A DNA stretch of 64,000 nt from Leptopterna dolabrata (GCA_954871275.1 OX940990.1:4386128-4450127); one strand, 5' to 3'; shown: positions 11,586 through 24,319, numbered from the stretch's first letter. Translations and numbers: made by a program. The notes: a model not told the origin generated them from the letters alone.

Positions 11586-11810
11586 TTTTTTTTTTTTTTT
11601 TTTTTTTTAGCTTCATTTTTCTTAGGAACTTCGCTAAAATGGAAACTGATATTTAAGCGTACCATTTAGAAGTCTGAAATGGCGACAACGTGTCGACCAA
11701 AAAGGTTGGTAGTTTTGACCCACTTCCGGTGGATTATCAATAAATTTTAGCGTTTTATCGTCCCAATTTAAGAAATTCCCCCTCTCCCCAACCAAATTTG
11801 ACCCCTTGTT

Positions 11811-14076
11811 TTATCCTTTTAATATCCTACTGAGGACTGTGAAGAAGCGATTACTTTTAGTGCTCCCTTTGTACCTACCATAGGCTATAGTAGTTGTTTT
11901 GGGGTATAATATATTGAGTTCGCTGTCTGGCAGTGAGGAGTCAGAATTCTTTTTTTTTCTACTGACTCCCTTTGCAGCTGGTTCAAATTCTGCTTTGGCT
12001 TCCTCCACTGAAGCGATTGGGACGTTGGAGAGAATTCCAGTTTCCGTTGTGTATGTGGCCAAGTGGTCGTAAGTGGAGTTTTTCTGAATATCAACGTGAC
12101 TTGGTATCCGCTGGAAGCAAATTTGTTCGTTAGTCTTTCTTTGACATCCAGTGGCTAAATTTAGTGTTTCATTAGTGGCTAAATTTAGTATACGTTGTCC
12201 CCCTTTTTTGATGTTCTTCAGAAAAGGTACGGCCGATTTGGAGTCTGTAAGTATTACTGCATTTGTTGATTGATATGAGTGGTCTTGAAACAGGTGCTGA
12301 ACCGCTTTGTAAATAGCAAAGAACTCTGCCGTGTAATTAGAACAAACGGAGCTTATCCTAAAACATTTGCCTGCTTTATGTGCAGAGCAAGAGTAGGCAG
12401 ATGCGGTATCCCCATTATAAAATTTCGGTAGCGGTGCGTGGGGTCTGAAAACGGTGGGGCACCAGACCAGAACACAAAACCAACAGATATATCTACAAAA
12501 TCCCGAAGGCAACAACACCATTCCCTTATTTACTGATATTACTGATATTCCCTTATTTACTGACAACAGTGATATTCAGCAATGCTTATCTCTTTTAATC
12601 AACACTATAGGTATCACCGTACAAAAACGTCGGCAATTCCTATTTCCTACTGCAAATTAGCCACCAAATTCATGTGTTATAAAAATATAGTAAACTAAAA
12701 TACAGCAAAACAATGACCTGTCAGCTGGTACCTACCTCAGTCTTGAATGGAGAAGCTATTGACTAGAAGCTAGGTAGTTACCTATGTATTGACACGGATC
12801 AATCTACAAACAGCAAACAGGACAAAACGAAAAACAAACACACACAAAGACAAATGACAAAGGACAAATCCATCATTGGAACCGGACCGAACGAAAAACG
12901 CGCAAAATCTGACGCAAAAAAAAAAGAAAAAAGGAAAACTGGCAGAGAAAGCGAATGTGATAACAAATCAGAAAACAGATAACTGACAGAGAAAAACAAA
13001 TCAGAAGCATCTCGCTATCGAGATTACAAATTGAATAGAAGGGATCGAATCGATTGTGAAATGAACGATTTTGGGGTTGAAATTAGATTCTGAGGCAGCT
13101 GCCCAAAGCAGGCGTGGCAAACAACATTTTTACTGGACTGAGCTTGCGCTGACGGGCCACTTTTCTTGGTTGCCATGGTGATACCAGGTCCCAGGACCTG
13201 CCAGTTTCAGGAGCCTAGGTTTCGATTTCGATTGCACGACATCGATTACTGTCTATACATTCTGATAACATGCTCCGTCTGGGGAGATGAAGGGAGCCAA
13301 CATGACGGAACCACATAAATATTGAATATCCATAGCCACAGAGCTCTGTTGAACTTTGTGAAAAATGCTAGGTACAGTGTATTGAGGGAAATTCAGATGC
13401 CAACTGAACACATGGTTGAGTTTTTTTAAACTCTTAGTGTTTCTGGGTGCTGGGGCAGTGGCCCAAGTGGCCTTATGGACGCAACGCCCCAGCACAACTT
13501 GGATCCGTCTGTATATACTTGGTGATAGTCATAGAATTTGCTCTTTACATGCTCCATTGTGTAGAATTTGAGTTGCGATTGGAGGGATTTTCGTTTCCTG
13601 GTAATATTGGGTATGGATTCAATAGCAGCATAACTCCGCAGGCTAGGGGCTCTAAATTTTATTTCTTCATGTGAAAGTGTTACGCTATTTTTATCTTTAA
13701 TCAATTTCATAACGGCCTGATATCTTTTCTGAAGGGCTCTGATTTGGTAAGGTAAAATTTGAAGTTTAAAATGTTACGGGCGAGGGTTCTGATCGAAGGA
13801 TCATGGTGTATCATACGGAATAAGGTTCGGTATGTTGTTAGCTGTCTAATAGCATGCATGTAAGGAAAATCAGTGATTATCTGTAAGGATGGGATGGGGG
13901 TGGTCGAACACAGTGCCTAAAATTTGGTGAAGGGCTGGGTTTTGAATAACTTGTAGATTATTCACTGCTTTTTTAGATCGCAGTGTTGTCAGAAAAAGTT
14001 GTTGCCACTTCTTCTTCTTCTTCTTCAAGCTACCAACCTCTCTTTTTGTTGGCCTTGAAATTTTTATAAAGGACAC
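11811..14076 (-). pseudogene. Non-LTR retrotransposon 3' part with RNase H domain, interrupted
   Basis: Minus-strand reading shows, in order: a thumb-like piece (LQVIQNPALHQILGTVFD, near 13900-13960), VYTDGSK at about 13515-13500 (first RNase H Asp), then after a 1.1-kb insertion FYNGDTASAYSC, NYTAEFFAIYKAVQ (catalytic Glu), VILTDSKSAV (second Asp) and RIPSHVDIQKNSTYDHLA (His/Asn motif, degenerate). RNase H-bearing LINEs include the I, R1, LOA and related clades. Frames are broken upstream and the copy is dead. Confidence 0.8.
12425..13490. mobile_element. R7 element copy A, inserted in the LINE RNase H domain
   Basis: Shares start (GTAGC(A/G)GTGCGTGGG), several internal blocks (CAGGTCCCAGGACCTG, TTTCGATTTCGATTGCA) and end (AAGTGGCCTTATGGACGCAA) with 14946-16098. 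It splits YTDGSK from the rest of RNase H. No clean target duplication visible here. No transposase recognised. Confidence 0.75.
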
Positions 14077-14945
14077 AGCAGTCTAAACAGTGGGTGTCCA
14101 CTTTCACCTTCTGTCCACATTCACCCCTTGCTTCCCGACCTATTGCTATTAACAGTGTTACCAACTGGTTGGAGCAAAGTTTCATGTCAGAATGGTCCTC
14201 CGGAAATACAGTTTTAAAAAGTAGTGCAAACCTTCCTTTAAAATTCCAAAAGGAGGTCTGGTCACCAGTGCTGCCAACACCCCCCTCCGAGGTTACCTGC
14301 TGAAGGACACTCAGATCACCCGTTTTACCTGATTCCTGTACCCACAGTAGAGTTTTCCATTTTTCTGCTAATTTGTTAAATTGTCCTGATTTAGGTAGAT
14401 TTCTCTATATATCCTTTTCTAAATTTAAATATTTTTTGAGGGGGTCAATTGACGCCTACGCATGATCCATTATCCTCTGCATGTTCAATAGGTCTGTATT
14501 TAGCACCTACTTACCTAGTTTCTTTTGTGTAGGTAATTAAATGTATTGTCCTATCTTTAATTATTGTCCGTAAAATTGGTTCTACCCGTATATTAAAAAA
14601 ATAAAAATGAATAAATAAATAAATAAGTTTTCAATTTAACATTTCATCATCTTTACTTGCTAGGATAAATTTTACTTGACACTAAAAGGAGTTCATTCCG
14701 GCTCATAAAAGTAGGTACCTATTTGAATGGTTTAAAAAGGGAGAAGAAAAATCTTCTGGAGGACCAGTTCACAAGCCTTTTCATTTTATTAAAAAGGAAT
14801 TAATATTAGACTACAAGAAGACGCGAGAAAGTGAGGATAGATCAGGGAAAGGGCTAAAATAAAGAGATGTGACCCTTGATCGCACAGGTTCTCACTCACA
14901 CACTATGGGGGAACAGGATAGGAAAGGCCATGGGTTGGACGTGAG
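14077..14945. other. Unassigned stretch between LINE and R7 copy B
   Basis: Ends of older repeats and an (AAAT)n tract at about 14610-14630. No domain-bearing frame on either strand. Confidence 0.5.
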
Positions 14946-16098
14946 CAGTAGCAGTGCGTGGGATCTGAAAATGGTGGGCCACCAAACCGGAACACAAATT
15001 AACAGCTTTTTCTACAAAATACCTGTAAATGTTTTCCAACAGTGGAGTCTTCCTATGAGAAATGGGAGAATTTTAATCAACCGCAGCTCTTAGCAAGAAA
15101 GAATGTAAGCACTGTGTTCACAGTAGTTCTGACCAGTACCCGGGATTACCAGAAGCTAAAAGTTCTATAGCTTCATACTGACTAATACTCAGCAAAGGCC
15201 ATCCCAAAAGCCCAGCGAAGGCTATCTTCGTAGGAAAACGTCGAAAATTTCGACTGTAAGTTAGCCACCGAATTCATGTGGTACAAAAATACAGAAGCAA
15301 AAATAAACTAAACAACAACTAAAAACAACGAACTAGACTAAAATACCACAAAGTAATGACCCGCCGGCCAGTACCTACTTGGATGGAGAATCAGACTAGA
15401 AGCTAGGTACTTATCTGTGTATGTTGACGTCGATCAATCCATATGACCACAGACAGGACACAACGTACCTACTTAATTATCGCAAATCCAAATCTGTCCC
15501 GGGAACTCGAATGGGAACATACAAAATTCGAAACGTAAGCAGAAAATTGAAAACTCAACATAGGAACAGAATGGCGGGTGATAACAATTTTTTGGGGAGG
15601 ACAGATCGAAGGACAAGCATTCGTATCGAGATGACAAGATGAATTGAAAGAATCCAATCGATTGTGAACACAAACGATTTTTGGATGGAAATGAGGGCCC
15701 CGGGCCCAAAAGGGGCGTGGCTAACCAAATTTTTACTTGACTGAGCTTGCGCGGACGGGCCACTTTTCTCGGTTACCATGGCGACACCAGGTCCCAGGAC
15801 CTGTCAGTTTCAGAAGCGTATGTTTCGATTTCGATTGCAAGACATCGATTAGTGTAGCTATATTCCGATAAAATGATCCATGGAGCTACAGGGAGCCAAC
15901 ATGACGGAAACACATATTGAATATTCACAGCCAGAGAACTCTGTCGAGTCCCTGTTGAACTTCGTGAAAAATGCTAGGTACAGTATACGGAGGGAAATTC
16001 GAATGCCAACTGAACAAATCGTTGGCATTTTTTTGGAGTTTTTTGTGTTTCTGGGTGCCGGGGCAGTGGCCCAAGTGGCCTTATGGACGCAATGCCCC
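14946..16098. mobile_element. R7 element copy B with 10-bp target duplication
   Basis: TGGACGTGAG flanks it on both sides (14936-14945 and 16099-16108). Length 1153 bp. Homologous to copy A along its length with indels. No coding capacity visible; ends show only weak inverted similarity (GCAGTGCGT / GTTGCGTCC in copy A). Confidence 0.75.
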
Positions 16099-16134
16099 TG
16101 GACGTGAGATGCCGGCTGACAGCCGCTATCCCGT

Positions 16135-17048
16135 CAGGCTCCATTTGGGCCCTAGTTGTGTCCCGCAACTTTGCAGCCCGATCGGAATATACCCAAGGGT
16201 GAAAAATGGGGTTTTTGGTGTTTCGGTAACACAAGCGTGTGAGGTATCGTTTTCCATGTTTTTTAGGACTAAGAGACCGAATATGAAGCCCCTTTTGACG
16301 AACGAGTGGAAAATTGAGGTTCTAACAAAGTTTCAACCATAAATTTATGTTAAAATTATGGTCTAACATCTTCGTTAATCCGCACACAGTTTGGGTCCCT
16401 ATTTGGGAACACATTTGGCTCCTAGTTGTGCTCCGAAGCTCGGCAGCCCGATCAAAATACACCGGATGATACTGGTGAAAAATGGATGTAAAAATAAGGG
16501 TTTTCGAAGTTTCATTGAACATGAGCTTGTGAGGTATCGTTTTCCATGTTTTTTAGGGCGAGAAGACCGAATATGAAGTTGATTTTGACCAAACAGTGAA
16601 GAACTGAGGTGGTAACGAAGGTTCAGCTCCCAAAATAATAATAATAGTAATAATAATAACCATTTATTGTGAAAAGGCCCATTGGTCCATTGAACACACA
16701 CGAATTACAAAGGTAAAATTACAAGGAGTGAAAGAAAAATACATAGTTAATAACAAAATTCATTTATGAGTCAAACACCTGGGAAATCGTCTTAAATCAA
16801 CGTAAACTTGTATAATAACACTAGAAGTAGTATCAACAGGTGAATCAAGACAACTAAATGGCACTATGAAAGATAAACGATAATTTGTCAAAAATAGGGG
16901 CGTATATCGTGTTTTTGGTTGCCAAAATAGATGGAACCATAAAAATAGCTGTTTCAATTATTGCAGATGAAAGAAACAAAAATTTATCCCCAACATTTCT
17001 GTAGGTGAGTCCAGTAGAATAATAAACCCATGTGACGAGGACTTTGAT
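16135..17048 (+). mobile_element. R3 element, left end missing, with LINE-tail insertion
   Basis: Two internal modules (16135-16350, 16385-16630), then the right part, ending GACGAGGACTTTGATATG. The usual GCAGCG terminus is replaced by new sequence from about 17049. Confidence 0.75.
16636..16756 (-). mobile_element. Short LINE 3' end (minus strand) inside R3
   Basis: Minus strand ends AATAAATGG followed by (TTA)n, as in truncated non-LTR retrotransposon tails. A matching tail lies at 63425-63530. CAAAA at both edges may be a target duplication. Confidence 0.6.
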
Positions 17049-17228
17049 ATGTCTCGAAATCTAATCTGGGGAACAGAGTGGCAGGAAAATGTCCTTACAA
17101 ACACGGTGGACCGCCTTGTGTGTCACCCAGTGAGGAACAAGTACCGAATTGTGAAAGGGGTTCCCCGTTGCAAGATTCTATCAGACCTTAGAGATCATAA
17201 TTTTATAATTGAAAATCAACCTACCTGA
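17049..17228 (+). CDS. Unrecognised 59-codon ORF between R3 copies
   Basis: ATG at 17049, TGA at 17226. Product begins MSRNLIWGTEWQENVL and contains CHPVRNKYRIVKGVPRCKIL. The 180-bp stretch is not similar to any other part of the window and has a more gene-like composition than the surrounding R3 DNA. No ribosome-context support and no family recognised; it may be a captured exon piece or chance. Confidence 0.25.
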   Translation: MSRNLIWGTEWQENVLTNTVDRLVCHPVRNKYRIVKGVPRCKILSDLRDHNFIIENQPT

Positions 17229-17284
17229 TGGGATAGGTTTTTAATGATTGCATTAGGTCAGTTCAGTTTGTTCATAGTATCAAC

Positions 17285-19305
17285 AGCCAGTTTTTCCCAG
17301 GTTTTTGGCTCATAAAAAATGAATTTTGGGAGCTGAACCTTCGTTACAACCTCAATTCTTCACTCTTTGGTCAAAGCCAACTTCATATTCGCTCTCCTCG
17401 TCCTAAAAAACATGGAAAACGATACCTCACAACCTCATGTTCAATAAAACCTCAAAAAACCTCGAAAAACCCCAATTTTTACACCCAATTTCCCCCCTAT
17501 AACACCCCTGGGTGTATTTTGATCGGGCTGCCGAGCTTCGGAGCAAAGCTAGGAGCCAAATGTGTTCCCAAATTGGGACCCAAACTGTGTGCGGCAGAGC
17601 GACGATCTTAGACCAAAATTTAACGTAAATTTAAGGCTGAAACTTCTTTAGAATCTAAATTTTCCACTCTGGTCAAAATCGACTTCATATTCGGTCTCCT
17701 CGTCCTAAAAAACATGGAAAACGATACCTCACAAGCTCATGTTCAATGAAACACCAAAAAACCTTTTTTACACCCATTTTGGTTTATTATTCTGTGAATA
17801 ATACACCTATGTAATCCCACAGCAAAACATTTTTGTAACACCCCCTCAAAAGTTTTTCTTTCACGTTTCAAGGTGCGTAGATTCCAGAAACGCTGCGAAG
17901 TCCTTGTCAAAAAGGTTTATTGTTATACTGGACATACCTACAGAAACGTTGGCTGTTCATTTATTGTTTCTTTCATGTGCAATAATTGAAATGGCTGTTT
18001 TTGATGGTTTCCATCAATTTTGGCCCCCAAAAACACGAAATAAGCTCCTTTTCTCATAGAGATTATCTCTGATCATTGATAGTGCCATTTAATTGTCTTG
18101 ATTCACCTGTTGATACTACTTCTAGTGTTATTATACAAATTTACGGTGATTTAAGACAATTTCTCAGATTTTTGACTAATAAAAAATGAATTTCGGGAGC
18201 TTAACCTTCGTTACAACCTCAATTCTTCACTCTTTCGGCTCCATTTGGGTCTTAGTTGTGGCCCAAAACTTTGCAGCCCGATCGGAATATACCCAGGGGT
18301 GTTATGAGTGAAAATGGAATTAAAAAATAACGTGAGCTTGTGAGGTATCGTTTTCCATGTTTTTTAGGGCGAGAAGACCGAATATGAAGTTGATTTTGAC
18401 CAAAGAGTGAAGAATCCTTAACCGAAGGTTAAGCTCCCGAAATCAATTTTTTATGAGTCAAAAACCTGGGTAATTGCCTGAAATCACCATAAATTTTTAC
18501 AATAACACTAGAAGTAGTATTAGCAGCTGAATCAAGATAGCGTTATTGGAGAAAATGGGGATAAAAATGGGGTTTTTTGGTGTTTTAGTAACACGTGCCT
18601 GTGAGGCATCGTTTTCCATGTTTTTGTAGGACGAGTAGAACGAATATTAAATCGATGTTGACCAAAGAGTGGAAAATTGAGGTTGTCACGAAGTTTCAGC
18701 CTTAAATTTATATTAAAATATTGTCTAAAATCTTCATTCTTCCACAAACAGTTTGGGCCCCCATTCTGGAACATATTTGGCTCCTAGTTGGGCTCCCCGA
18801 TCAAAATACACCCGGGGGTGTTATGGGTGAAAAATGGGTGTAAAAATTGGGGTTTTCGAGGGTTTTTGAAGTCTTAGCGAACATGAGCTTGTGAGGTATT
18901 GTTTTCCATTTTTGTTTTTGTTTTTAGGGCGAGAGGACCGAATATGAAGTCAATTTTGACCAAAGAATGAAGAATTGAAGTTGTAAGGAAGGTTCAGCAC
19001 CCAAACTTCATTTTTTATGAATCAAAAACCAGGGAAATTGTCTGAAATCACCATAAATTTGTATAATAACACTAGAAGTAGTATCAACAGGTGAATCAAG
19101 ACAGTTAAATGGCACTACCAATAATCAAGGATATTTGTCAAAAATAGGATCATAATTCGTGTTTTTGGGGGCCAAAATTGGTGGAAACCATCAGAAATAG
19201 CTATTTCAATTATTGCAGACGATAGAAACAATAAATGGGAACAGTCAACATTTCTGTAGGTATGTCTAGTATAACAATAAACCTTTTTGACAAGGACTTG
19301 GCTGT
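17285..19305. mobile_element. R3 cluster part 1 (alternating copies)
   Basis: Reverse 17285-17775, forward left end 17776-17885, reverse right end 17886-18237, forward 18234-19305 with two to three internal modules. Junctions lie at element ends or at the module boundary. Confidence 0.75.
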
Positions 19306-19763
19306 TTTCTTGATGAAGATGATTTCCGTTGGCCAAGTAACCCCAGGGAGGTACAGAGGTGGCGTACAAGGGTTGCGAAGGGGATGTTGGAGGGGTTGCG
19401 AGATCAATAATCCGGTAGGGCAAGAAAGACGGAGTGACCCCGTTTCGTTCCCGAAATGTAGTTTCGAAAAGCACCGACGCTGTAGACAAAAATAATTCGC
19501 GATTTTCATGAGTTACAAATTCTCTTTTTTTGTGTGCCAAATTGTGAATAATAACGGAAATTAACACTTATTTACCACGTAATTTTGGAAAGTATATAGG
19601 CAGAGTGGGAAATTTGAATTTCTGAGTTCCTGCTAGAAATGACGTATCAGGTAAATTGCCGAGTAGTTCAACTTAAATCCCGTTTGGAGCGCTAGTGCAT
19701 CACTTTAAACTATGTCTAGAACCACAATGGATGGATGGAACAGCAAATTTGTAAATAAAATTT
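19306..19763. other. Non-R3 insert with R8 repeat
   Basis: 19618-19763 is about 80-85 percent similar by eye to 61043-61192, same orientation (GAAATGACRTATCAGGTAAA, GATGGATGGAACAGCAAATT). 19306-19617 matches nothing else here; short frames only. Confidence 0.55.
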
Positions 19764-21251
19764 TAAAAACGCTGCAAAGTCCTTGTCACACGGGTTTATT
19801 ATTCCACTGTAGGTACATACCTACAGAAATGTTGGCAGTTCATCTATTATTTCTCAAAATCACGAATTAGGGTTCCCCCCCCCCCCTTCACAAATTATCT
19901 TTGATCACTTATAGTGCCATTTAATTGTCTTGATTCACCTGTTTATGCACCTTCTGATGTTATTATACAAATTTGTGGTGATTTCACACAATTTCCCTGC
20001 TTTTTGACTAATAAAAAATGAATTTTGGGAGCTGAACTTTCGTTACAACATCAATTTTCCACTGTTTGGTGAAAATCAACTTCATATTCGGTCTTCTCGC
20101 CCTAAAAAACATGGAAAACGATACCTCACAAGCTCATGTTCAGTAAAACACCAAAAAAAACCCTATTTTTACACCCATCCCCCCCCCCCCCCCACCACAC
20201 AACACCCCTGGGTGTATTCCGATCGGGCTGCCGAGTTTTGGGAGACAACTAGGGCCCAAATTTGTTCCAAAATTGGTACCCAAACTGTGTACGGAAGAAC
20301 GACGATTTTAGACCAGAATTTAGCGTAGGTAAATTTAAGGCTGAAACTTCGTTAGAACCTCAATTTTTCACTCTTTGGTCAACATTGACTTAATATTCGT
20401 TCTCCTCGTCCTAGAAAACATGGAAAACGATACCTCACAACCTCATGTTACTAGAACACCAAAAAACCCAATTTTTATACCCATTTTGGTTTATTATTCT
20501 GTGAATAATACACCTATGTATTCGCTCAGCAAAAAATTTTTATAACACCCCCTCAAACGTTTTTCTTTTACGTTTCAAGGTGCATAGATTCCAAAAATGC
20601 AATGTCCGTCCGCCGTACGCCGTCCGCCGTCCGCCGTATCACGTGTACAGGCTTCATTTTCGGTCTAAAAAAATCGTTCTTTCGCACACATGCTCCATTT
20701 GGGCCCTAGTTGTGTCCCGAAACTTTTCAGCCCGATCGGAATATACCCAGGGGTGTTATGAGTGAAAATGTGTGTAAAAATAGGTACTTTTTACGTTTTA
20801 GCAACATATTGGTAACATGAGCTTCTGAGATATCGTTTTCTATGTTTTTGGGGACGAGAAGACCGAATATAAAGTCGATTTTGACCAAAGAGTGGAAAAT
20901 TGAGTTCTACCAAATGTTCAGCTCCCAGAATTGATTTTTTATGAGTGAAAAACCTGGGAAATCGTCTGAAATCACCATCAGTTTGTATAATAACATTGGA
21001 AAAAGTGTAAGCAGGTGAATCAAGACCATTAAATGGCACTACCAATGATCTAAGATAGTTTTAAAAAAAAGAAAAAAAAGAGCGTACCTAATTTGTGTTT
21101 TGGGGGCCAAAATTAATGGAAACCATCAGAAGTAGCTATTTCGATTATTACGCATGAAAGAAACAATTAATGAACAGTCAACATTTCTGTAGGTATGTCC
21201 AGTAGAATAATAAACCCATGTGACAAGGACTTTGCAGCGTTTTTTTTTTTT
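19764..21251. mobile_element. Inverted R3 pair, left ends joined
   Basis: 19764-20480 is reverse and 20480-21251 forward. Both outer ends are the AACGCTGC(A/G)AAGTCCTTG terminus; the TTTTGGTTTATTATTCTGTG ends meet at the centre. Confidence 0.8.
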
Positions 21252-22440
21252 AAGATCATCTTTGATCATTGGTAGTGGCATTTAATGGTCTTGATTCACC
21301 TGTTTACACTTTTTCCAATGTTATTGTACACATTGATGGTGATTTCAGACAGTTTTCCAGGTTTTTGACTCATGAAAAACCAATTTTGGGAGCTGAACCT
21401 TTGGTAAAACCTCAATTTCCGCGTCTTTGGTCAAAATCGACTTCATATTCGGTCTTCTCATCCTCAAAAACATGGAAAAAGATACCTCAAAAGCTCATGT
21501 TACTAACATGTTGTTAAAACGCAAAAAGTACCTATTTTTATACACATTTTCACTCATAACACCCCTGGGTATATTCCGATCGGGCTGAAAAGTTTCGGGA
21601 CACAACTAGGGCTCAAATGGAGCATGTGTGCGAAAGAACGACTTTTTTAGACCGAAAATGAAGCCTGTACACGTGATACGGCGTACGGCGGACGGACATT
21701 GCATTTTGGTTTATTATTCTGTGAATAATACACCTATGTATTCGCTCAGCAAAAAATTTTTATAACACCCCCTCAAAATTTTTTCTTTTCCGTTTCAAGG
21801 TGCGTAGATTCCAAAAATGCAATGTCCGTCCGCCGTACGCCGTATCACGTGTACAGGCTTCATTTTCGGTCTAAAAAAGTCGTTCTTTCGCACACATGCT
21901 CCATATGGGCCCTAGTTGTGTCCCGAAACTTCTCAGCCCGATCGGAATATACCCAGGGATGTTATGAGTGAAAATGTGTATAAAAATAGGTACTTTTTGC
22001 GTTTTAACAACATGTTAGCAACATGAGCTTTTGAGGTATCTTTTTCCATGTTTTTGAGGACGAGAAGACCGAATATGAAGTCGATTTTGACCAAAGACGC
22101 GGAAATTGAGGTTTTACCAAAGGTTCAGCTCCCAAAATTGGTTTTTTATGAGTCAAAAACCTGGAAAACTGTCTGAAATCACCATCAATGTGTACAATAA
22201 CATTGGAAAAAGTGTAAACAGGTGAATCAAGACCATTAAATGCCACTACCAATGATCAAAGATGATCTTAAAAAAAAAAACGTACCTATTTCATGTTTTG
22301 GGGGCCAAAATTGGTGGAAATCATCAGAAATAGCTATTTCAATCATTCCACATGAAAGAAACAATACATTTAACAGCCAACAAAATCTCTAGAACTCCAA
22401 TAGAATAATAAACCCATGTGACAAGGACTTTGCAGCGTTT
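21252..22440. mobile_element. Inverted R3 pair forming a long near-perfect palindrome
   Basis: Left arm 21252-21704 and right arm about 21815-22265 are almost identical in inverted orientation: the frames at 21269-21517 (+) and 22004-22252 (-) differ by one residue over 82. The spacer is one R3 left end (about 110 bp). A third near-identical copy is at 43.05-43.80 kb. Confidence 0.85.
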
Positions 22441-22697
22441 TCACCCATAACACCCCTGGGTGTATTCCGATTGGGCTGCAAGGTTTCGGGACACAACTAG
22501 GGCCCAAATGGAGCATGTGTGCGAAAGAACGAATTTTTTAGAGCGAAAATGAAGCAGATATGGATGATACGGCGGACGGACATTGCACTTTCGGAATCTG
22601 CACACCTTGAAACGTAAAAGAAATAATTTTGAGGAGGTGTTATACAAATTTCTTCCAGAGCGAATACAGGTGTATTATTCACAGAACAGAATAATAT
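22440..22697 (-). mobile_element. R3 fragment, reverse
   Basis: From CACCCATAACACCCCTGG to TATTCACAGAACAGAATAAT; left half of an R3 element. Ends the 6.5-kb cluster. Confidence 0.75.
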
Positions 22698-23645
22698 GTA
22701 TACCAGAAAGGCCTTGCCTCCCATTAACTCAGACGACGGCTGGAAATTATTTTAATCAAATTTGGGCATCCCAAATGAGGTTACTGAGGCGACCTGTACA
22801 TTTGGGATCCAAAAAAACCTCAAAATTGTGGTACTTTTTCAGTTAAGGGCTTATAACTACTGAAGAGTGCTTTAGCACGTGAAAGTTTTCACGGGAAAAC
22901 ATTAAAGAGCATTAAATTCTGCGTCGTATTACCTCCTTAAAGATTGAATTTGGTTCAGCAGTTTGGTCAGTATCGACATTTGAATTAGGCAAGTTTTTCC
23001 ATTTTGACTTGAAAGTGTGTTATGCCCAGTTTCACACGCCTGTAATTGAAAAACGGTTATTCCAAATGAAAAATGTCGTATAACTGAAGTTGTAGAGCAT
23101 CAAGTTCTGCGTTCAGAGCACCCCTATTTTTATTAAAATATTAAATTACAAATTTAAAATTCAGTATTTCATTGAAAATATAGTAATTGGGAAAGGGACC
23201 GAGTGAAAGGTATCTCTGGGGAGAATGTTCCAGATTTTGGTTTTCAAACCTCAATTCAATTTTTTTTAGCTTGTAGCAATTTATTCATCATATATTTCCA
23301 TTATCTGGTACCTGTCTGAATAAATGGTAAATCACAGCGAGGGATTGTGATCTGCTGTTGAAGTGAAAGGAGTCTATGTGGTGGGGGCAGAGTGAAAGGG
23401 ATCCATCTGAGGAGAAAGTCCCAGATTTTCGTTTTAAAGTATTCCATCACATACCTACCTGTGACTGACCAATGTACGAATATGTGACTATTACTTCATG
23501 GCAATAGGTACATGCACATTAGTGTTATTTATATTATTATTAGTTGTGAGGGAGTGTGTGCTGGATGCTGACAACATGGCGGATGAAGGAGGACGAGGAT
23601 GGATGAGGTCGGATGAAGGCGAATGAGGAAAAAGGTGCTCCTTGT
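22698..23645. other. Intergenic or intronic sequence, nothing recognised
   Basis: AT-rich, no long frame, no tandem or inverted structure beyond short words. Confidence 0.5.
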
Positions 23646-23649
23646 GAGT

Positions 23650-23905
23650 CTTTTCACTAACGCCCCACGGTTTTCACCACAGCAGGCGCCTGGGATGTGG
23701 TAGCTAGTACCCCGCGGTTTTCACCACAGGAGGTCACAGCAGGTACTAGCGGAGTGGAAGGTGTCCCGCGGCTTTCATCACAGCAGACACCGGGCGGATG
23801 GAAGCTAACACCCCGCGGTTTTCACCACAGCAGACACCGGGCGGATGGAAGCTAACACCCCGCGGTTTTCACCACAGCAGACACCACGAGTGCACCCTGC
23901 GGTTC
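23650..23905. repeat. 47-bp minisatellite
   Basis: CCCGCGG recurs at 23765, 23812 and 23859 (47 bp). Unit includes TTTTCACCACAGCAGACACC and GGGCGGATGGAAGCTAACA. Degenerate units extend left to about 23660. GC-rich against an AT-rich background; the frame at 23798 merely reads through it. Confidence 0.85.
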
Positions 23906-24319
23906 ACGACAGCAGGTGCATGGAAAGGGGAGAGAAAGGGTGGAGAGAGAAGTCATAAGTTGGGGGTCGGATCGTCGAATGAAGAGCTGGGCCAGAAGGG
24001 CCGGTTTTATAGGGACTTTTCCACACGTCCCCTGTCCACAATCGGCCGTTACGACCGTTGAGGCAGTTGGCGGTTGGGGAAAACCCTCGGTGTTGACCAG
24101 CTCAACGTTCTCCGCGTTTATTTGGTTACATCTCTCCTAATATTACAGGAGTGGTTTCTGTGAGGGAATCACAACAGCTATTGTATTATTTTTTAACAAC
24201 AATTTCATTATTTTTTAACCACTAATTTGATTTAAATAAATCAATTGTTACCTTACGTTTCTCTCAAATTCCTATTGTTTCATCATTATGATTTCCTTTC
24301 TTTTTGATTTTGTTCCCAG

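Larger units (their letters stand above)
10621..11640 (-). mobile_element. Diverged R1-like element with nested foldback
   Basis: Left CAGTCATGCACCATGG then AAGAGCGAATTTTCATTG; right CTTAGGAACTTCGCTAAAA. The spacer ATATCGTCTGGAGTG and an AT-rich tract (11177-11240) match R1. The foldback at about 11375-11585 is inserted near the right end. Confidence 0.6.

Noticed and set aside
21269..22252. 82-codon frames repeated at 21269, 22004 and 43352 as a conserved small protein
   Set aside because: They are translations of near-identical R3 copies, on opposite strands, with a frameshift in one; repeat identity explains the conservation.
23798..24140. Overlapping frames across the minisatellite as a repeat protein
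   Set aside because: The 47-bp unit is not a multiple of 3, so the repeat changes frame from unit to unit.
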